Assembly: GCF_034347425.1 (NCBI RefSeq)
Contig: NZ_CP133779.1
Span: 3,782,001-3,846,000 of the forward strand
DNA from: Undibacterium sp. CCC3.4
GTDB taxonomy: Bacteria > Pseudomonadota > Gammaproteobacteria > Burkholderiales > Burkholderiaceae_D
Direction: 5' to 3'
Length of the DNA stretch: 64,000 nucleotides
Shown: one piece after another, positions 61,221-64,000 of the stretch
How positions within the stretch are numbered: the first letter of the stretch is position 1
Layout: each line of letters opens with the position of its first letter
Program-made: the position numbers and the translations under genes
The notes under the pieces: generated by a model
Told to the model about the DNA's origin: nothing
Seen by the model: only the letters and a program-made list of their open reading frames with translations
Databases searched by the model: none

Positions 61221-61257
61221 AAAAAAAATGCCGGGCAAAGCAGTACGCACCCGGCAT
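61221..61257 (-). terminator. Intrinsic terminator inside the J-domain gene cluster
   Basis: On the minus strand atgccggg (61257-61250) pairs with cccggcat (61235-61228), loop 14, followed by a T-run (61227-61220). It lies between the stop at 61290 and the start at 61202. Confidence 0.75.
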
Positions 61258-61289
61258 GATCAAACACAATGTGGCACAAGTGCGGCAGC

Positions 61290-62054
61290 TTACAGCGCTG
61301 ATTCCTCATCATCCTTGTCGTCACCATCGTCATTATTCTTCGGACGCTCATCTTCTTCCGGCTCAGCGACCAAGCTCTCAAGCTCATCCTGCTGTAAATT
61401 AGCCAGATAAGCTTGATAGCGCGCGCGCAGCTTCATTAACACTTCGCGGAAAATTTCCGGCAATTCGTAACGCAGGATATACGTAACCTGCATCCAGTCG
61501 CGGTCTTCCAGATTCGCCATATCCGAAGGCGGGCCGCTTTCCTCGTTACGATCACGACCGATCGTCATCAAATCGTCTTCCAAGGCCTCGGTCTTGGCAC
61601 CATCGCCGTACTCGTAGAGGTCAAAGGTAGCATAGCGATAGAAGTGCTCGACCATTTGCGTGCGATCGAGCAGATAATCAACCAAGGCATCGTAGCCGCC
61701 TTCAACTTCGGCGATTTCATACAGAAATTCAGCCGGATCAGCACCATCGCGGAAGATCACGGAATTGACCATGCCACGCAATTGTTCGTGGGTTTGATCA
61801 CCGTAACGGCGCTCCAGCACCACGGCTTGGGCAAACTGCTCCGGTGTTACCACCAGATTGACCAAGGATTCTTTCGAGGCGTCATATTCGCGGATGATCG
61901 CCAATAAATCTTTCGGTGGAAAACTATCGAGTGCTGCCACCAAGGCCTTATCGCCTTCGGTTTCGGCGATATTCGCCAGCGCTGATTCGGCAGCGGCGAT
62001 GTCGCCGGCTTGAATCAGACTTTGTGCTTCAATTAATGCGGGTAACAAGCTCAT
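61290..62054 (-). CDS. Unrecognised helical protein with acidic tail
   Basis: 254 residues, no family recognised. Helical body (about 1-220), with LIQAGDIAAAESALANIAETEGD near the start resembling a repeat-like helical hairpin, and VEGGYDALVDYLLDRTQMVEHFYRYATFDLYEYGDG. The last 25 residues are almost all Asp, Glu, Asn and Lys (EEDERPKNNDDGDDKDDEE). No signal or membrane segment. Ten bases after the upstream gene. Confidence 0.75.
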   Translation of the reverse strand: MSLLPALIEAQSLIQAGDIAAAESALANIAETEGDKALVAALDSFPPKDLLAIIREYDASKESLVNLVVTPEQFAQAVVLERRYGDQTHEQLRGMVNSVIFRDGADPAEFLYEIAEVEGGYDALVDYLLDRTQMVEHFYRYATFDLYEYGDGAKTEALEDDLMTIGRDRNEESGPPSDMANLEDRDWMQVTYILRYELPEIFREVLMKLRARYQAYLANLQQDELESLVAEPEEDERPKNNDDGDDKDDEESAL

Positions 62055-62063
62055 CGCGTGTCC

Positions 62064-62660
62064 TTATTCTTTACGGTCAAAGCCTTGCTCAGCCAGCCAG
62101 TCGGCCCCGGCTTCATCAAGATCGTAGTCATCACCATCGTCGCCATCGTCGCGGCCATGACGCCCGTAATTCCCATCGAGGTCGCCGTTTTCTTTCAGTT
62201 CGCCATCGGCATCATGGGCATCCTGATCTTCGTCATCTTCCAGAGTATTGGTGGGACTGTGTTTGCGTGCCTGATGGCCGCGTTGCAGATATTCCAGCGC
62301 CGCCGCGATGACGAGGAATTGGTCGCCACCTACATGTTTGAGCACGACAGTGGCCAAATTTTCGGCCCAAGGTTCGAGCTTGACCGCCGCCGCCAAGCTT
62401 TTCCAGCTCGGCAATTGATTGCCTTCTTTGGCAGTCAGGGCCTCGAGTGCCAGCGGGTTCATGAAGATGAAACCGAGATGGAAGGCCGAGGCCAGCATTT
62501 CCGGATTCGTGCTCATCATCGGCAGCAACAAAGGCAATTGCTCGCCTTTTTCGCGCAATCTGGTCTTGAGAACGTTCTTGCCTTCGGAATCAGTCTTGAG
62601 ATCTTCGATTTCAGCGTTGTACACCGACATCAAATCTTCAAAAAAACGCGATAATTTCAC
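62064..62660 (-). CDS. Unrecognised protein with long acidic C-terminal tail
   Basis: 198 residues. Start chosen as GTG 62660: AGGAG lies seven bases upstream and the GTG overlaps the J-domain stop (GTGA), whereas upstream codons have no ribosome site. Helical domain (about 1-130, LSRFFEDLMSVYNAEIEDL, PLLLPMMSTNPEMLASAFHLG, ATVVLKHVGGDQFLVIAAALEYL), then about 60 residues of Asp/Glu/Gly-rich tail (DEDQDAHDADGELKENGD, RDDGDDGDDYDLDE). Function unknown; coupling to a J-domain protein suggests a chaperone-linked role. Confidence 0.72.
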   Translation of the reverse strand: MKLSRFFEDLMSVYNAEIEDLKTDSEGKNVLKTRLREKGEQLPLLLPMMSTNPEMLASAFHLGFIFMNPLALEALTAKEGNQLPSWKSLAAAVKLEPWAENLATVVLKHVGGDQFLVIAAALEYLQRGHQARKHSPTNTLEDDEDQDAHDADGELKENGDLDGNYGRHGRDDGDDGDDYDLDEAGADWLAEQGFDRKE

Positions 62661-62935
62661 TGCAATACTCCTGATAAATAATGCTGCCAAATTTCGCCCG
62701 CCGTCGCCAACGGGTCATCGAGCAGGTTGCGGCGTCGGTTTTCATCGTAGGCAGCACGCGCCGCATCATCCGACAACACTTCGTAGGCCTGACGGACGGC
62801 ATGGAATTTCTCGGGGGCGAGCTCGGAAGCGTTGCGGTCGGGATGAAATTCAGCCGCCTTGATGCGAAACGCTTTTTTGATATCGGCCAGCGTCGCATTG
62901 GGCGCAATGCCAAGAATTAAATAATGATCTTTCAT
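62657..62935 (-). CDS. Small J-domain (DnaJ-like) protein
   Basis: 92 residues from ATG 62935. A J domain occupies the first 65 residues (YLILGIAPNATLADIKKAFRIKAAEFHPDRN), with the HPD motif that stimulates DnaK-type ATPases. There is no Gly/Phe region, zinc finger or client-binding domain, so it is a J-domain adaptor of class III type. The remainder (RRRNLLDDPLATAGEIWQHYL) may contact a partner. It is translationally coupled to the acidic-tail protein that follows. Confidence 0.87.
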   Translation of the reverse strand: MKDHYLILGIAPNATLADIKKAFRIKAAEFHPDRNASELAPEKFHAVRQAYEVLSDDAARAAYDENRRRNLLDDPLATAGEIWQHYLSGVLQ

Positions 62936-62974
62936 GGGCTTTTTCTCCGGCCATGCCGATGCCATGCAGCAAAG

Positions 62975-63001
62975 CCGGCGACAGCAGCGTGCTGCCGCCG
63001 G
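62975..63001 (-). terminator. Possible terminator hairpin after the SlyD-type gene
   Basis: Arms 62975-62986 and 62990-63001 form a GC-rich stem with one mismatch just downstream of the FKBP gene. The downstream T content (ctttgctg) is weak, so this is uncertain; it also lies close upstream of the J-domain gene start at 62935. Confidence 0.35.
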
Positions 63002-63007
63002 AAAAAA

Positions 63008-63487
63008 TTAGTGCTGATGACCGTGTTCGCCGTGGACGTGGCCGTGTACCACTTCTTCATCACTGGCCGCACGAATTTCGAGCACTTCAGCATCGAAACG
63101 GATGGTCATGCCGGCCAGCGGATGATTACTGTCGACAGTAACGATGCCGGCGTCGATGGAAATAACCCGGAACTGCATGGTTTCTTCGGTTTCCGGATCA
63201 CGTGTTTCAAACATCATGCCGACTTCGATATCGGGTGGAAACACGCCGATTTCCTCTTCGCGCACGGCAGTCGGATCGATTTCACCGAAGCCTTGTTCCG
63301 GCGTCAGTGTAACCGACACTTTGTCACCAACTTGCTTGCCATCCAAGGCAGCTTCGACGGCTGGCAGAATGTTATCGTAACCACCATGCAGATACACGAT
63401 AGGCTCGTGGTTCTGATCGATGATTGCGCCTTCGGCATTGAACATAGAGTAATTCAGGCTGACAACGGAATTAGGAGTAATTTGCAT
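63008..63487 (-). CDS. slyD: FKBP-type peptidyl-prolyl isomerase, SlyD family
   Basis: 159 residues from ATG 63487 (MQITPNSVVSLNYSMFNAEG); the open frame continues upstream but the FKBP domain begins here. FKBP domain about 1-70 and 120-150 with an inserted chaperone flap (about 72-120). The C-terminus HGHVHGEHGHQH can bind metal ions, as in SlyD. LHGGYDNILPAVEAALDGKQVGD is typical of the family. It acts as folding helper and metal chaperone; it neighbours a J-domain gene here. Confidence 0.9.
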   Translation of the reverse strand: MQITPNSVVSLNYSMFNAEGAIIDQNHEPIVYLHGGYDNILPAVEAALDGKQVGDKVSVTLTPEQGFGEIDPTAVREEEIGVFPPDIEVGMMFETRDPETEETMQFRVISIDAGIVTVDSNHPLAGMTIRFDAEVLEIRAASDEEVVHGHVHGEHGHQH

Positions 63488-63700
63488 GGCAATGTAAGAT
63501 AAGTAATGAGCATAGGAGCGGCGCAGGGATACATCGGGCCTGCTGGCCTGAAGCCGCATTGTAACAGAGCGCGCCGAAACTGCAGCATGAGCGCCACAAT
63601 ATCGGCTCAAAACCGCACTGAAATGAAAAATTTTCGAGCATGTTTTGAGCAAACAGCGTATATTCCGCAGCCTTCCTCCCCACCCCAGACAGGAGCAGCA

Positions 63701-64000
63701 ATGCTGATCATTACTATTCAACAAGGCAAAGAGAAGGCAGTGCTGGCCGGACAGCCGTGGATTTACCTCTCCGCGATCGCGCGCATCGATGGTAAATTCG
63801 AAGAAAGAATCAAACCGGGCGGTACCGCTCTGGTGCGCTCTTCTTCAGGCCAATTCCTGGCACGTGCCGGCTGGAGCCCGAAATCGCAGATCCGCGCGCG
63901 CATCTGGAGTCTCGATGAAAAGGAAGCGATCGACCATGCCATGATCAAGCGCCGTGTCCAAGCCGCCTTGGCCAAACCGCGCGCACCGAAAAGCGGCGCC
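63701..64000 (+). CDS. rlmI: 23S rRNA (cytosine-C5) methyltransferase, RlmI-like, N-terminal part (3' truncated)
   Basis: Begins at ATG 63701 with AGGAG at 63691-63695, and remains open to the window end (100 codons visible). The visible part is the N-terminal PUA domain: ITIQQGKEKAVLAGQPWIYLSAIARIDGK is split over the first 30 residues, followed by GQFLARAGWSPKSQIRARIW, a signature of RlmI/YccW proteins. The methyltransferase domain lies beyond the window, so RlmI versus a paralogue is open. The 213 bases between it and slyD hold the divergent promoters. Confidence 0.8.
   Translation, partial: MLIITIQQGKEKAVLAGQPWIYLSAIARIDGKFEERIKPGGTALVRSSSGQFLARAGWSPKSQIRARIWSLDEKEAIDHAMIKRRVQAALAKPRAPKSGA

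Overview
The window reads as chromosome of a Betaproteobacterium in the Burkholderiales, most likely an Oxalobacteraceae member (Undibacterium/Herbaspirillum-like). The evidence is gene order and protein character: smc-zipA-ligA, dapC-dapD-pilU-yffB-dapE-prmB, divergent ppsA/ppsR, rpoE-rseA-rseB-degP followed by a YgfX-like gene and the fab cluster, and yceD-rpmF-plsX-fabH-fabD-fabG-acpP-fabF. The species cannot be fixed from sequence alone. Coding density is high and no rRNA, tRNA, CRISPR array or complete insertion sequence was seen.

Layout. 1-4.3 kb: 3' half of glnD, rluF-type pseudouridine synthase, a large nested palindrome, an mdfA-type drug exporter. 3.8-12.2 kb (minus): smc-zipA-ligA-galU-def, tightly packed. 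12.4-13.0 kb: a small two-repeat lipoprotein. 13.4-19.1 kb (plus): a lysine/diaminopimelate operon with a pilus retraction ATPase and the PrmB methyltransferase. 19.3-26.1 kb: ABC-F factor, nitroreductase, MarR regulator with MFS exporter, one unrecognised protein, an Old Yellow Enzyme. 26.1-26.4 kb: a MITE-like element. 26.5-27.9 kb: QmcA/NfeD membrane pair. 28.2-31.7 kb: PEP synthase and its regulator, divergent.

31.7-44.9 kb is the accessory part. A giant 3150-residue protein (35488-44940) and a shorter partial paralogue (31940-33523) flank three housekeeping genes (TrmH-type methyltransferase, rnhB, a glutaredoxin-like gene). The two share a closely related upstream leader. The giant protein carries an OTU-like cysteine protease signature in circularly permuted order (His before Cys) near its N-terminus, a helical region shared with the paralogue, hydrophobic segments that may be a translocation region, a long middle of unknown function, and a C-terminal class-3-lipase-like Ser-Asp-His set. 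It looks like a large host- or competitor-directed toxin/effector and is the most interesting item here. The paralogue lacks the OTU segment and ends at a frameshift relative to the giant gene.

45.0-49.0 kb (minus): the sigma-E envelope-stress operon with a good sigma-E-type promoter. 49.1-56.2 kb (minus): fatty-acid/phospholipid initiation cluster. 56.3-59.9 kb (plus): Maf, a tetrapyrrole-methylase-fold methyltransferase, an iron alcohol dehydrogenase and a PhzF protein. 60.0-63.5 kb (minus): SlyD-type FKBP and a J-domain protein followed by three unrecognised proteins, two with long acidic tails. The window ends inside an RlmI-type 23S rRNA methyltransferase gene.
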